Below, piece after piece: positions 25,901-36,660 of a stretch of 64,000 nucleotides of DNA. This DNA comes from Pegoplata infirma (taxonomy: Eukaryota > Arthropoda > Insecta > Diptera > Anthomyiidae): the NCBI GenBank assembly GCA_963921195.1, contig OY992536.1, forward strand, positions 286,645,530 through 286,709,529, read 5' to 3'. Made by a program: the position numbers and the translations under genes. Under the pieces are notes generated by a model, which saw only the letters and a program-made list of their open reading frames with translations, made no database searches and was not told the DNA's origin. Position 1 is the first letter of the stretch. Each line of letters starts with the position of its first letter.

Positions 25901-26335
25901 TTACCAAAAATATTACCAAGCCTTTTAAGTATTACAAATTTTTTGTTCAGCAACATATTTCAGACACAATTTTAAATATAACAACCAAACAAAAAAAAAA
26001 ATAGAGGAGGAACTTAACCTTCTCAATGTAAAATAGTTTTAAAAATTGTTTGTAATATTTTTGTTAAGCAGCATGTTGCAGACATATTTTAAAATATTAT
26101 TCAAATAATAAATTAGAAATTAAATAGAGATAATTCTCTAATTCTCAAAATTTACTTAAAAATCTTTTTGTAATACAGTTTTCGTTTGTCAACATGTTGC
26201 AGAAACATGGTGCAGCAACATTTCAACACTTATTTCTTAACATTACAAACAAATTCTCTTAATTATGTTTGTATCTTATTAAATTACAAAAAAATTTTGT
26301 AATTTTCATAGCAACATGTTTCAGCAACATTACAT
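22972..26335 (+). repeat. GCAACATGTTGC field 1, about 245-bp tandem array
   Basis: Exact 12-bp palindromes start at 22,972, 23,067, 23,243, 23,491, 23,737, 23,981, 24,212, 24,468, 24,724, 24,948, 25,191, 25,438 and 25,685. Most continue as GCAACATGTTGCAGCAACATTTT. From 23.24 to 25.2 kb the steps are about 224-256 bp and the flanks are also shared (GAAGTTTTGTAGATTTTTAG before; ACTCATTTCCAAGAATAAAA and CGTTTAGATTGCTTTA after), so this is a true tandem array. After 25.2 kb the flanks become unrelated while the core persists, often with one change. Confidence 0.92.
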
Positions 26336-27930
26336 ATTTTTAAACATGTTTAAAAAAATTGCATATAATAATAAATTTTATGCAAAAAATACTTTTAAAT
26401 CATTAAGAAAACATCATACTTTACATTTTTAAGCAGTTTTTTTTATAATTTTAAATTAACTTTAAAACTTCTAAATTATGTTCTCTTAAAACTAAATTTC
26501 TACTGTTAACATTTCCTAGAATTTTGTTACTCTAGCTGTTGTCGAATATATAAATTTTTATAAATAAATCGCGTGTATTCTATATTTAAATAAACGTTTT
26601 TAATAATCTTATGTTAAAGTATAAATATTAAATATATTTTTTTTTTATATTCACATTTTTATTTTTATAAACCTTAAAATTCTCGCTAAAAACAAAACAA
26701 CATAGAATGGAATAAAATATTACTAAAAAATAAACTTAATAGTATAAGAACACGTAAATATTTATATAGTAGTAGTTCAAAAACTAACATAATCAGCATA
26801 TACCGACATATATAACATGATACTTAAATTACAGTCAACTCAAGTTAGCAGGAATATGAAAATTTTAAATGAGGAGATAAGGCAACATTTAAGAGATTTT
26901 CTAAATGTCATATATTTAACTAAATAAAATAAATTTGGTGTGTTTCAATTATCCATAGTTGACTGTATTCCTCCAACATACTTCCAGACTCAAGAAAAAC
27001 TACCTTCAATAACATTTATGTTTATATACACGTGTTTAAGCATAGTATAAAATATTTTTAACCGTTTCTAAGTGGGGGGCGTTTACAACCTTTTCCTCCT
27101 TCTCTTTAGTAAAAGTTAAGGAAATTTTATATATTTTCTAAAAAGAACAAAAAATATTGTATACTTGAATAATAAAATTCATGTAGTTGTAGGTAACATG
27201 GGTAGTCATCGTTATTTGTTAAACTAAAATATTATAAAAAAAAATTAAGTATGAGTTGTTTTGATGTTGTCAAAAACATTTATTCCTCAACTCAAAATGA
27301 TTCTTTATGTATTATATTTATATATATATACATATATTGTTTGGATTTATGTAACTTGTGGGTGGTTTTTATATAGAAAAATACAAAAAAATCAATATTT
27401 TTACAACCATAAGACAAAATAAAAATCTAAAAAATATTTTTTAGTAGCAAAAAAACACAAAAAACTTGTTTTATTTTAAAAATTTGTATTATTTTAAAAT
27501 TAATTTTTAATTATGTAAATTTAAAATTGTTTTTAATTATAAAATATATCAATATCAATTTTGTAAACATTTTTTTGTTAACCGAAACGTATTAGGTTTT
27601 GTTTTTTTTTTTTGTATAACCTGAGGTCATTATCTTATTTGTATATTATAGCAAAAGGGTCATTGCCTATAAACATATTTTGATTTTGTATTTTTAAAAC
27701 TAGTTTTAGTGGTAGCTTATTATAAGAAATGTTTAAAAATGTTGAGTTTATAAAAACCAGAAACTTATAACTTAAGGTTTAAAGCAACAAAAAATAAAAA
27801 TAAACAAAAAAAAAAAATAAAAATTATAGATAATTTGAAGATATAAAGATACGATTAGGAAAATAATTATATTAAAAACAATAAAAGAAAAGAAAACGTT
27901 AAAAATTAATAAATCTATAAAATTGATACA
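26335..27930. other. motif-free island
   Basis: No GCAACATGTTGC copy. Slightly more complex text around 26,830-27,200 (GTCAACTCAAGTTAGCAGG; GTGGGGGGCGTTTACAACC). The remainder is A/T-rich. No gene recognised; it may hold regulatory sequence. Confidence 0.4.
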
Positions 27931-27940
27931 ACAGCAATTA

Positions 27941-29420
27941 GCAACATGTTGCGGGAATGGATATTAGTTAATGAAATTATGATAAAAACTATTTAAAAAT
28001 GTCAAACGTTTTAAAACAATCATTAATATAATATTTTTTAAGCTTAAATTTTTAAAAAGTATACATTTTGGATTAGCAACATGTTGCAGCAATTTTTAAA
28101 GCCTTAAAACTTTTTATTACGATTTTTAATAAATACATTTAGATTTTTTTAAGGTATAACTTAACAATTATTGAACTTTGTGTTAGCAACATGTTGCAGC
28201 AACATTTTTAAATTTTCATTAGCTAGGATAAGTAAAGCAAAAATCGATAAAAATTTAAATAATTAAGTATATTGTTAAAAGCAACATGTTGCAGCAACAT
28301 TGAAAGTTAAGAAAAATGTAAACTTGAATTAGTTCAATACTTGTGGATGAGTTAAGTACATACCAAATAAAAATAGAAAAAACTAAAAACTAAACTTTGC
28401 AACATGTGGCAGCAACATACTTAGTTAGTTAAACAAAACATCAAATAGAAGCAGAAATATATTTACTGTGTTAAATCCGCTTATTCAAATGTTGTGGCAA
28501 CATTTTCTATTTAAAAAAAATATATAAAGGTCTTATCGTAAAAACTCGATAAGCATCATTTCATTTTATGGTGGTTTTTGCCATAAAACTTTTGAAATAA
28601 TGTAGAAAAAATTACTTTTGACAGAACTTTCATTCTCAAGATACTTGTAAGAAGGGCTTAAGCAAGACTTCTGCTAAAAATTTGTCAATGGAACATCAGT
28701 AGAAAGCGAAAAACACCAAAAAATAAAATGCTGCTTATCCAGTTTTTGCAGTAAGCCCTTCATATTTAGAAATTATATAGTCAATAAATTAAATAATTAA
28801 GTATATTGTTAATAGCAGCATGTTGCAGCAACATTGAAAAATAAGAAAAACTTGAATTAGTTCAATACTTTAATGAGTTAAGTAAATACCGACTAAAAAT
28901 AAAGAACAACTCATTTTTGACTTTGCAACATGTTGCAGAAACACGCATAGTTTTTTGGCAAGCAACATGTTGCAGCAACATTTTAAATTTAAGATGGTCT
29001 TTTAACAATTTAACTAAAAACGGTAACTATTAAGAAAATTTTAAAATTAAAAACTATTCAGCTTATCAACATGTTGCAGCAACATTTTATTTTTTTAAAT
29101 ATGAAACAAAATTCTACAAAAATTTAAATTTTTCTTATACTAATTGGTTCTATGAAGAAAAAAATCAGAAAATTTAACTTAAAATTGACGTTTTCTACCA
29201 ACCCTTTCTTTGCAACATGTTTTAGCAACATTTGATATATCACAATTATTAGCCAAAAATCCAATTCATTATATGCTAAAAAATATCTATTAAAAAAAAA
29301 TTTGCTTAGCAACATGTGCATAATTAGAAGCCAAAAAGTCCACTTCATTATGGGCAAAAAACGTATCTTATTTTAAAAATATTTTTGCTTTGCAACATGT
29401 TTCAGTCAGATTTAATGTAT
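27941..29420 (+). repeat. GCAACATGTTGC field 2
   Basis: Exact palindromes at 27,941, 28,076, 28,186, 28,281, 28,925 and 28,962. Near copies sit at 28,399 (GTGGC), 28,817, 29,067, 29,213 and 29,392. Most carry the A-type extension GCAGCAACAT. Flanks are partly duplicated (28,255-28,400 against 28,790-28,950, both with AATTAAGTATATTGTTAA). A copy-free segment at 28,510-28,790 includes ACTCGATAAGCATCATTTC and has no assignment. Confidence 0.85.
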
Positions 29421-29459
29421 CACATGATTTAGTGAAAGTTGCAATTTTAATGAAAAAAG

Positions 29460-29931
29460 TAGAGGATTTTCATGCAAATGCATATATTTTCCTGTTAGAT
29501 TTAGAGCAGCATATACCGAATATCTTAGCCAATCAAAGAATTTGCTAAAAAATGGCATCTACTCGTTAGTGTATATTTTTGAAGATTTTGCAGAAAATTC
29601 ATATTTTTGCATATTTTGCTATAAATGCATAATCAACTTTGAAACTGAAATGCTTGGCTGAACGATATTATATTTTTTCGTTAAAAACTTAACAAAGTAA
29701 AAAACAAAAAGTTAAAAAAGAACTTAGAAGTCCTCAACTCAACTTCGTTTTAAAATATTTTTGTTAATATCCCTGAAGATGATCAGCGATGCTGATTGAA
29801 ACATCGGACGAATGTCGGAAGAATTTTCTTCATAAAAATAATCTTTTTTATAATAATATTCACATTTTTTAGTGCTTATTTTTTTATTTTTTAGTTCATA
29901 TTTAGGATTAATGCATAATAAAGATCCTGTA
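29460..29931. mobile_element. hAT-like MITE, diverged relative of 2,195-2,763
   Basis: Begins TAGAGGATTTTCATGCAAAT and ends ATGCATAATAAAGATCCTGTA in inverted arrangement. It shares the internal GCCAATCAAAGAATTTGCTA/AAAATGGCATC text and TGCATATTTT words with the earlier copy. No target duplication is recognisable. A segment at about 29,640-29,830 (GATGATCAGCGATGCTGATTG) is not in the other copy. Confidence 0.65.
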
Positions 29932-29939
29932 CCTGATTA

Positions 29940-31170
29940 TAAAATTAAGTTTAGCAACATATTTCTGGTATATTTTTTTTTCGTGGAAAATAGTTTAAAA
30001 ATATCAATTTGGTGCATCATTACCTTAGTTTTTAGTAGTTTTTAATAAAATTGCTAAGCAACATGTTGCTGGAAATAATTTAAAATATTTTTTTGATGTA
30101 AACTTGTTGTTTAGTTGGGTAAATTCCAAATAAATATTGTGGCTACATGTTGCTGGTAAAAGTTTTTGAATAATTAATATATGCGTTATGGCTTAATTCA
30201 TTTGTTTTAATTTCCTTTTCAAGTTTTTCAGTTTAGCAACATGTTTCTGCAGCTTTTGGGTACCAGCAACATGTTGCTGCAACATTTTTTTTAAATTTTC
30301 TATTAAAAGATCTACTTTTTTTCACAAAAAAATTGCTTAGAATTTAATAGATTGTAGTATATTTAATTCAGTTCAATAATGCCGTTTTTTATATTCTTGC
30401 AACATGTTGCTAATAAAACTTTTAAAAGAATAGATATATGCCCAAGGGTTTAATTTGTTAGTTTTTATTTTCTTGTAAAATTTTTAAGTTTAGCAACATG
30501 TTTCTTCCACTTTTTGGTCCCAGCAACATGTTGCTGCAACATTTTTTTTTTTAATTTTCTACTAAAATATCTAATTTTTAGCAAAAAAAATTGCTAACAA
30601 TTTAAAAAATTGTAGTATATTTAATTCCATTTAATAATACCGTTTTTTAATATTCCTGCAACATGTTGCTAATAAAACTTTTATAAGTATAGATATATGC
30701 CTAAGGGTTTAATTTGTTAGTTTTTATTTTCTTGTAAAATTTTTAAGTTTAGCAACATGTTTCTGCAACTTTTGAGTCTTAGCAACATGTTGCTGCAACA
30801 TTTTTTTTTTAAATTTCCACTAAAAGATCTAGTTTTTGGCAAAAAAAAATGGCTTACAATTAAATAAATTGTAGTATATTAAATTCCATTTAATAATACC
30901 GTTTTTTAATATTCCTGCAACATGTTGCTAATAAAACTTTAATAAGAATAGATACATACCTAGGGGGTTAAGTTGTTAGTTTTTATTTTCTTGTAAAATT
31001 TTTAAGTTTAGCAACATGTTTCTACAACATTTGAGTTTTAGCAACATGTTGCTGCAACATTTTTTTTTTTAATTTTCTATTAAAAGATCTAATTTTTTTT
31101 CGCAAACAAATTGCTTACAATTTAATAAATTGTAGTATATTTAATTCAATTTAATAATACCGTTTTTTAT
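29940..31170 (+). repeat. GCAACATGTTGC field 3, about 258-bp tandem array
   Basis: Exact palindromes at 30,058, 30,266, 30,399, 30,523, 30,658, 30,782, 30,917 and 31,041. The T-type copies (GCAACATGTTGCTGCAACAT) at 30,266, 30,523, 30,782 and 31,041 are spaced 257, 259 and 259 bp. Each unit also holds a variant GCAACATGTTTCT site about 40 bp upstream. It carries a bare core followed by TAATAAAAC about 135 bp downstream and shares the text TTCTTGTAAAATTTTTAAGT and AATAAATTGTAGTATAT. This is the cleanest tandem array in the window. Confidence 0.92.
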
Positions 31171-32297
31171 GTTGTTGCATTTCCTGTTTCCTGTTCTAAA
31201 ACCATTTGTTTTGTTTACTTTTTTTTTCTCTCACTGGCTTTAAATTTTTCCCAATATTCTTTTTTTATCTATGGTTTTTTTTTTAAGAACAAAAAAAATT
31301 AGCATAACAACTTTATAGTTTAACTGCTTTTAGACAATCTTGGCCGTAGTTTTTTTTTTTGTCTGTTTTTCTACAAATCAAGCATACTATATATAACGAA
31401 TATTGTAGTAAATGACAAATATCTGAACCGCGACTTTAACCCACAAAACTTGAACAATAAACAACTTGCTAAAAATATAAAAAACAAACTGCACTGTTTT
31501 CAACTACATTGGAAAAATCTCCCCAGTTGCCATAAGACGTTTCATGGAAACTGCTTGAAAATTTTATTTTCTTAAGTTGTTTAGTAAAACGTGTTATGGT
31601 TTAAGGGAGTAACAATTCGTTGTCTTTTTACAATGCACATGGTTGCCTGAATTTTTTTTTTTAAGTTTTAAAATGCATGTATGTGAAATGAAGTCTTTTG
31701 CTAATCTTGTGTATGTATCTGGAGGACAATTTTTTTTTTCTGTGCTCTGTTGTTTTCTTTCCAAGCTGGTTGTGGAGTATGAATATAACATAAAAAAAAT
31801 AAAAATAAACTTTAAGCACTGATATTGAGAAAGGTTTTCTGCCACAAAACAATAGCAGTAAACTGAAGGAATTAGGTACAAAAAAAAGAGTCTTCCGTCT
31901 TTTTATGAGTCTTATAAAAAAAAAATGTGCAGGTGGTTTAAAATTGTAGAAACCAACAAATGAATTCAATTGAGTTTGTTTTGTATGAAAATTTTTATTT
32001 TAATAATAATAAAAAAAATAGATTTTAATCATTAACACTTGTTGTTTGGGGTACAAGTTTTTGAATAAAAAAAGATGAATATTTTTGTAAGACCCCTTTA
32101 AGATTTTTTTTGTGTTTTGTATTATTTGACAAAGCTTGACATTTACATCAATGTGTCAATTGCTGCTTAAACGAGATTTTTTCAAATTGATAACAAACAA
32201 TCCTTTAAACTAAGCGTTAAAATAACAACCAGCAAAACAACAAGATTCTCATACAATTTTTTTTCTTATTTTAAACGAGTACGAAGTAACATTAGTC
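31170..32297. other. motif-free A/T-rich island
   Basis: No GCAACATGTTGC copy and no gene. Minus-strand open frames near 31,600-31,970 lack any protein resemblance and overlap each other in different frames. Confidence 0.45.
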
Positions 32298-33010
32298 ATT
32301 CAGTGATTGTATAAAATACAACATCTTTTTGTGAACACTTAGCAAAATATTTTTTAAGTAACTTAAATTTGACTAAGATTTAGGTGGTATTCGTATTCCT
32401 TAAATTATATAAATTTTTTTTTATAAAAAGTGAATTTTTATTGAAATTCTTTTATCAGAAATATTTTATTTTTTGGCGCCCAACTTGGGGCCAGCTTTAT
32501 TTGTTAATGAAAATCCTCTTAAAATTCTGAGGTTTATTGGTTGAAGATAACAAAGATTCAAAAAATTATTTAAATTTTACAATAATAACAAATTTGAATA
32601 ATTTTGAGCACATAAGCAATGAATAGTTAATTTTTTGGGCGCCCAACCTGGGGCCAGCTACTTTTTCAATACTTTCCGCCAATTCTGCATGATATTTCAG
32701 TGATTGTATAATATACAACATCTTTTTGTGCACTTAGCTAAATACAAGATGACTTTTTATTGAAATTAATTTATCAGAAATATTATTATTTTTTTTTGGC
32801 TCCCACTATAGGGTCTGCTTTATCTCTTAACAAAGTTGCACTAATAATTAAAGATTCAACGGTTGAAGATAACTAGTATTCAGCACTTTATTTCAATTTT
32901 CAAATAATAAAAAATTTTAATAAATTTTAATAATCGTTTTTTTGGCGCCCAACCTGGGGCCAGCTGCTTTTTTAATACTTTCCTTAAGTTCTGCTAGATA
33001 GTTATTTTTC
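32298..33010 (+). repeat. duplicated block with tRNA-Lys-type primer-binding-site sequences
   Basis: Two related units of about 395 and 310 bp, starting at 32,300 and 32,698. They share CAGTGATTGTATAA(A/T)ATACAAC, TTTTTATTGAAATT(C/A) plus TTATCAGAAATATT, and GGTTGAAGATAAC. Each unit carries two sites resembling TGGCGCCCAACxTGGGGC: 32,474-32,491, 32,636-32,654 (one extra G), a decayed one at about 32,794, and 32,943-32,960. This is the complement of the 3' end of lysine tRNA, used as primer-binding site by many LTR retroelements. No LTRs, polyprotein or polypurine tract are visible, so it is a remnant or a co-opted repeat. Confidence 0.65.
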
Positions 33011-33860
33011 TAAGTGTACTCTTCAACCTGCAGAAATCATTTTGTCAAATTGAATACAAAAATTATATGCAGTGTGAACTCTCAAGTTTAAAAGTTTTGT
33101 ATTTTTATAATGATAAAAATCTTAACAATCATCTTTTTTTTTGTTTTGTTGCTGTCGTTGTTGTATTTTAATTTTGTTTTAGTGGTGTGTTAAGGCAACA
33201 ACTTTTTTTCTGTTATTTTTCTGTTGTTTTTTTTTATACTTTTTCTTTTAAAACTTAAACGTGGTTGTCATTGTCAAGTAAGTGTATAGGTTTTTTTCTT
33301 TCCAAATGCATAAACTTTTTTTTTGTTTTTTTGTATTTTGTTAATAAAGTGGCGTTAAAGAAGTTTTTAAATTTGTTGCGCAAAGTCGTAGATGAGACAT
33401 AGTAGTTTAAAACCGTTTAAATATTGTATAAAAATCATTTATTTGTTTAGACTTTTTAATTTTGTATGCAAAAAACGTTAAAACATAAAGTTAAGGCTGT
33501 TATTACAAGGTCAAGCTTATTATTATTTTGTGATTTTTTTTTTGTTGTTTTCATTCTGTTGTTGCTGGCTTAACGTTGATGATCATGATGTTTTGATAAA
33601 TATACACGTTTAAACATGGTTATGGGTGACAAAAGAATGTATTTTTTTTTTTAATTTTTTTAATTTTATTTAGTGTGTGGGAATATTTTTAAAAATTTTT
33701 AAACGTACCTACCCAAAAAAAAGTAGGCTTACCAAAATAAATCACTACAAAAAAGAAAGCTTTAATAAGACGAGATTTAACTCAAAAACTTTGAGTGACA
33801 AAACTCAATATATTATTAAACAATCGAACGATTTTAAAGATATAGATATTTTCATTTTTT
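33010..33860. other. A/T-rich intronic DNA, no feature
   Basis: T-rich, with runs such as TTTGTTGTTTTCATTCTGTTG. No repeat family or gene recognised. The open frame at 33,677-33,910 is lysine-rich and ends in a GCAACATGT-type repeat, so it is not credible as a gene. Confidence 0.5.
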
Positions 33861-34248
33861 CAAGCAACATGTCGCTAAGACATGTTGCTAAGAAGTTACA
33901 AACAAATTAAGTTTGTTCTCTAATATGTTGAAAAGTTATGTATCTAGTTTTCAAAGACTTTTCTCTCTTAGCAACATGTTGCTGGAAAATTTAAATGATT
34001 CCCGTTTAGTAACATGTTGCAGGAACACTTTACTTTAGTTTTACCAAAACCTCAATTTTGTTTTTATAGCAGATTTACTCCATGGAACATATTGTAGAAA
34101 CACTAACAAACTTTATTTTATCGTCATTAGTAATTTTTCTGTCAGCAACAAGTTGCTAGCTCATTGAAAAATTTGGATTTGTCACTATTAGTAATATATA
34201 AATTAGAAAAATTAAAATTTGTGAACTGAAGCTTATCAACATGTTCCC

Positions 34249-34326
34249 GCAACATGTTGACGCAACATGCTGACGCAACATGCTGACGCAACATGCTGAC
34301 GCAACATGCTGATGCAACATAATCCT
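34249..34326 (+). repeat. 13-bp tandem repeat GCAACATGCTGAC
   Basis: Six consecutive 13-bp units, starting at 34,249, 34,262, 34,275, 34,288, 34,301 and 34,314. Each begins GCAACAT and most read GCAACATGCTGAC. The half-site GCAACAT of the field motif is thus locally amplified head to tail. A minus-strand open frame across it is a by-product of the repeat. Confidence 0.92.
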
Positions 34327-34567
34327 GCAACATTTTTATGCTGCATTTTCGCGTAACATGTTAAAGAAGCATGGTTCCGCAACATGTTTCTGCAACCTTG
34401 GAACTCTAGTAGATAGATTTTAATATAAAAATAAAAAACCTTCGGGAATATTGTAGTTTTAATAACTTTAATAACGAAGCAACATGTTGCAAAGCTCTAG
34501 GTGATAAAATTAATTTTTTTAATGTTTTGTATAAATCTTTTTTACCTTTTTTAAACAAATTTTATTT

Positions 34568-34708
34568 AATATAAACAGTTTGCTTAGAAAAACAATGTTT
34601 TATAAAAACTGTTATTGTGTGAAAAAAAAAATGTTGCAGCAACATATTTATTTCACACAATAACAGTTTTTAGATAAGAATATTTTTGCTTAGCAAACTG
34701 TTTATATT
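34568..34708. repeat. long foldback with the motif at its apex
   Basis: The left arm, 34,568 to about 34,624, reads AATATAAACAGTTTGC at its outer end and AAAAACTGTTATTGTGTGAA at its inner end. The right arm, about 34,651-34,708, is its reverse complement, with TTCACACAATAACAGTTTTT and GCAAACTGTTTATATT. The loop of about 26 bases contains ATGTTGCAGCAACAT (34,631-34,645). The middle of the arms is imperfect. The inner right-arm sequence recurs alone at about 35,498-35,525. Confidence 0.88.
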
Positions 34709-35589
34709 TACACACACAAATTTTAAATTGCTATTTTCGTTTCTTTTGGCCTTATTTTTATACTACGGCAACTTACAAAAAGTTGTAAGCAACATGTTGC
34801 AGCAACATTTTCAAAAAAAATTATTTAGTAATCATATAAATTTGTGTTGCATTTGAGCTTTTTATCAAATTTGTTTTTTTGTGTGTACCAGCGGATTTGT
34901 TATTCACTTTGAAATATTGTTGTTAGCAACATGTTGCTGCAGCATTTTTATATAATCATATTTACATTTTCTTTTGTTATTTTCGTTACTCTTATTATTC
35001 CTTGATTTTACATTTTAACATTTAAAAAAAAAAAAAGTGGCTAGCAACATGTTGCATCAACATTTAAAAATTGCTTTTTTATATTGATTTGGGTTTAAAT
35101 TTTTCGTTATTATATAAATGTTTTGTTAGCAACATGTTGCTGCAACACTGTTATTTTTAAATATCATTTAAAACCATGTTAAACGTTTGTTAAGATTGTT
35201 ATAAGACAACATGTTGCAGCAACATGTTTGTTTTTTTAACAAATATGTTCAAACCCTATTTTTTCATAGAATTCCTAAGAATGTTGCAGCAACATTTACT
35301 ACTGTTATAACAAAAACTAAATATTTTGTAGCAGCATGTTGCTGCAACATTATTATTTTTAAATATCATTTAAAACCCCGTTAAACGTTTGTTAGGATTG
35401 TTATAAGACAACATGTTGCAGCTACATGTTTGTTTTTTTTAAACAAACATGTTCAAACCCTATTGTTTTATAGAATTCCTAAGAATGTTGCAGCAACATA
35501 TTAATTTCACACAATAACTGTTTTTATAAAATATTATTTTTTTTATTAACAAACTACAAATTTTCAATTTTTACTAATTTACCATTTTC

Positions 35590-35613
35590 TTCTGTTTTTT
35601 TCAAAAATTTCAG
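35590..35613 (+). other. 3' splice site of hth exon 2
   Basis: A pyrimidine-rich run followed by CAAAAATTTCAG immediately precedes the first Hth codon (TAT, Tyr). The coding match to Hth begins exactly at the base after the AG. Confidence 0.9.
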
Positions 35614-35897
35614 TATGACGATGGCCTGCATGGCTATGGTATGGATTCGGGTGCTGCAGCAGCTGCCATGTATGATCCACACGTTGGTCATCGGCCGCCT
35701 GGATTACAAGGCCTACCATCACATCATTCACCACACATGACACATGCTGCTGCAGCAGCGGCCTCAGTTGGAATGCATGGCTACCACACAGCTGGTGCTG
35801 GTGGCCATGGTACACCTAGTCATGTATCACCGGTTGCTAATCATTTAATGGGTGCAATACCCGAAGTACATAAACGTGATAAGGATGCTATATATGA
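35614..35897 (+). CDS. hth: homothorax coding exon 2 (N-terminal region)
   Basis: Internal coding exon of 94 codons plus two bases. It opens with YDDGLHGYGMDSG, runs through a His/Pro/Ala-rich stretch with five- and six-alanine runs and HHSPHMTH, and ends in KRDKDAIY plus the first two bases of a Glu codon. This is the N-terminal region of Homothorax, the insect MEIS-class TALE homeodomain protein that partners Extradenticle and Hox proteins and drives Extradenticle into the nucleus. The exon starts after a pyrimidine-rich tract and CAG (35,611-35,613), in phase 0, and ends before GTAAGT at 35,898, in phase 2. The split Glu codon is completed by the first base of the exon at 43,135, which confirms the pair. 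The start codon is not here: in Hth and MEIS proteins a short peptide beginning MAQ precedes YDD, so the true first coding exon lies upstream of the window. The in-frame ATG at 35,641 is an internal Met. Flanking repeats lie within about 115 bp upstream. Confidence 0.96.
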
Positions 35898-35903
35898 GTA
35901 AGT
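35898..35903 (+). other. 5' splice site of hth exon 2
   Basis: GTAAGT consensus donor. Reading on would give an apparent stop two bases later, so the split Glu codon and the Hth match both require splicing here. Confidence 0.93.
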
Positions 35904-36660
35904 CAAAACTATGGTAACAAAATCTCTTTTCAAATAAAAATTTTACGCTCGTGTGCCTTTTTTTATTTTACTGTCCCAACATCACTTCCTTTCTTTCTTT
36001 TATATTTTTTTACTGTTTTATTATTTAATTAAGGTGTATTTTTGGAAGGTTCAGTATTTAGTATTTTTTGTAGGCGTTTTGGTTAATCACCACTAGAAAA
36101 TTAAATGCCAAATTAAGGGTAAGAAATTTATTGTTATAGAGGGAGAGGTGCTAATTTTGTGTGTTTAGCATTTTAAAATTGTTCATTTCATAAAAATATA
36201 CAAAAATTTTCTTTTTGCGTCAATGCCTTATGAGTTTTAAAGACATCAATCATTTTTTATATAATATTCTTACAAAAGTCTTAAAAAAAGAGACAGTAAT
36301 TAATCTGTTATTATAAGAAAACAAATAATGAAAAGAATATATAAAACTCACCCTTTTATTAAAGACTGAATTGAAAAAATAAAAAAAAAAAAAAAAAATA
36401 TGATTATTATTTGTTTATTAATTTAAACCACTTAACAAACATCTTAAAGAGTGTTAACTACTTGTCAGTTATTATTGACATATATGACATATTTGTCATA
36501 TTTTTGAAATGTTATTAAGAAGAAAACAGATGTAAATTGGAAGGAATGTATTAATTATAATAATTGAGTAGCAGCTACAAACATATGAATGATATATATG
36601 TATGAAATAAAAGGAAATGATTATTTTTGTATAACAATAAAATTATACATTTAATCATAT
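35898..36660. other. motif-free flank downstream of exon 2
   Basis: Beyond the donor site, A/T-rich DNA without GCAACATGTTGC. A TGACATA/TGTCATA cluster at 36,475-36,503 (TATGACATATTTGTCATA) is symmetric and loosely resembles TGACA-type homeodomain half-sites. Confidence 0.4.

Larger units (their letters stand above)
33865..35510 (+). repeat. GCAACATGTTGC field 4, ending about 115 bp before exon 2
   Basis: Exact palindromes at 33,971, 34,479, 34,789, 34,926, 35,044 and 35,129, with many variants. Sub-structures listed separately are a 13-bp tandem (34,249-34,326) and a long foldback (34,568-34,708). A 205-bp direct duplication covers about 35,127-35,331 and 35,332-35,510; its units share TTTTTAAATATCATTTAAAAC, TTATAAGACAACATGTTGCA, TTCAAACCCTATT and TAGAATTCCTAAGAATGTTG. 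Both A- and T-type extensions occur side by side. Confidence 0.88.
1..35613 (+). other. hth: hth upstream intron (3' part)
   Basis: Non-coding, very A/T-rich DNA upstream of exon 2, inferred to be the 3' portion of the long first coding intron of hth. No exon, promoter or independent gene could be supported in it. It is packed with interspersed and tandem repeats, listed separately. The repeat type changes along its length: inverted-repeat elements and several unrelated tandem families up to about 20 kb, a plain A/T-rich stretch, then the GCAACATGTTGC family from 22.97 kb to within about 115 bp of the exon. An unrecognised gene on either strand inside this intron cannot be excluded. Confidence 0.8.

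Noticed and set aside
22972..31170. CRISPR-like array of regularly spaced identical repeats
   Set aside because: Repeats are too short, spacing is near 250 bp, spacers are themselves repeated, and this is a fly intron.
32298..33010. Intact LTR retrotransposon
   Set aside because: Primer-binding-site-like sequences are present, but no LTR pair, polyprotein or polypurine tract could be found.
34142..34333. Cysteine-rich 63-residue minus-strand open frame with internal repeats
   Set aside because: Its repeated residues are a reading of the 13-bp tandem repeat and its neighbours. No start context or family.
35579..35815. Minus-strand open frame across hth exon 2
   Set aside because: It is the antisense shadow of a conserved coding exon, with no splice or family support of its own.
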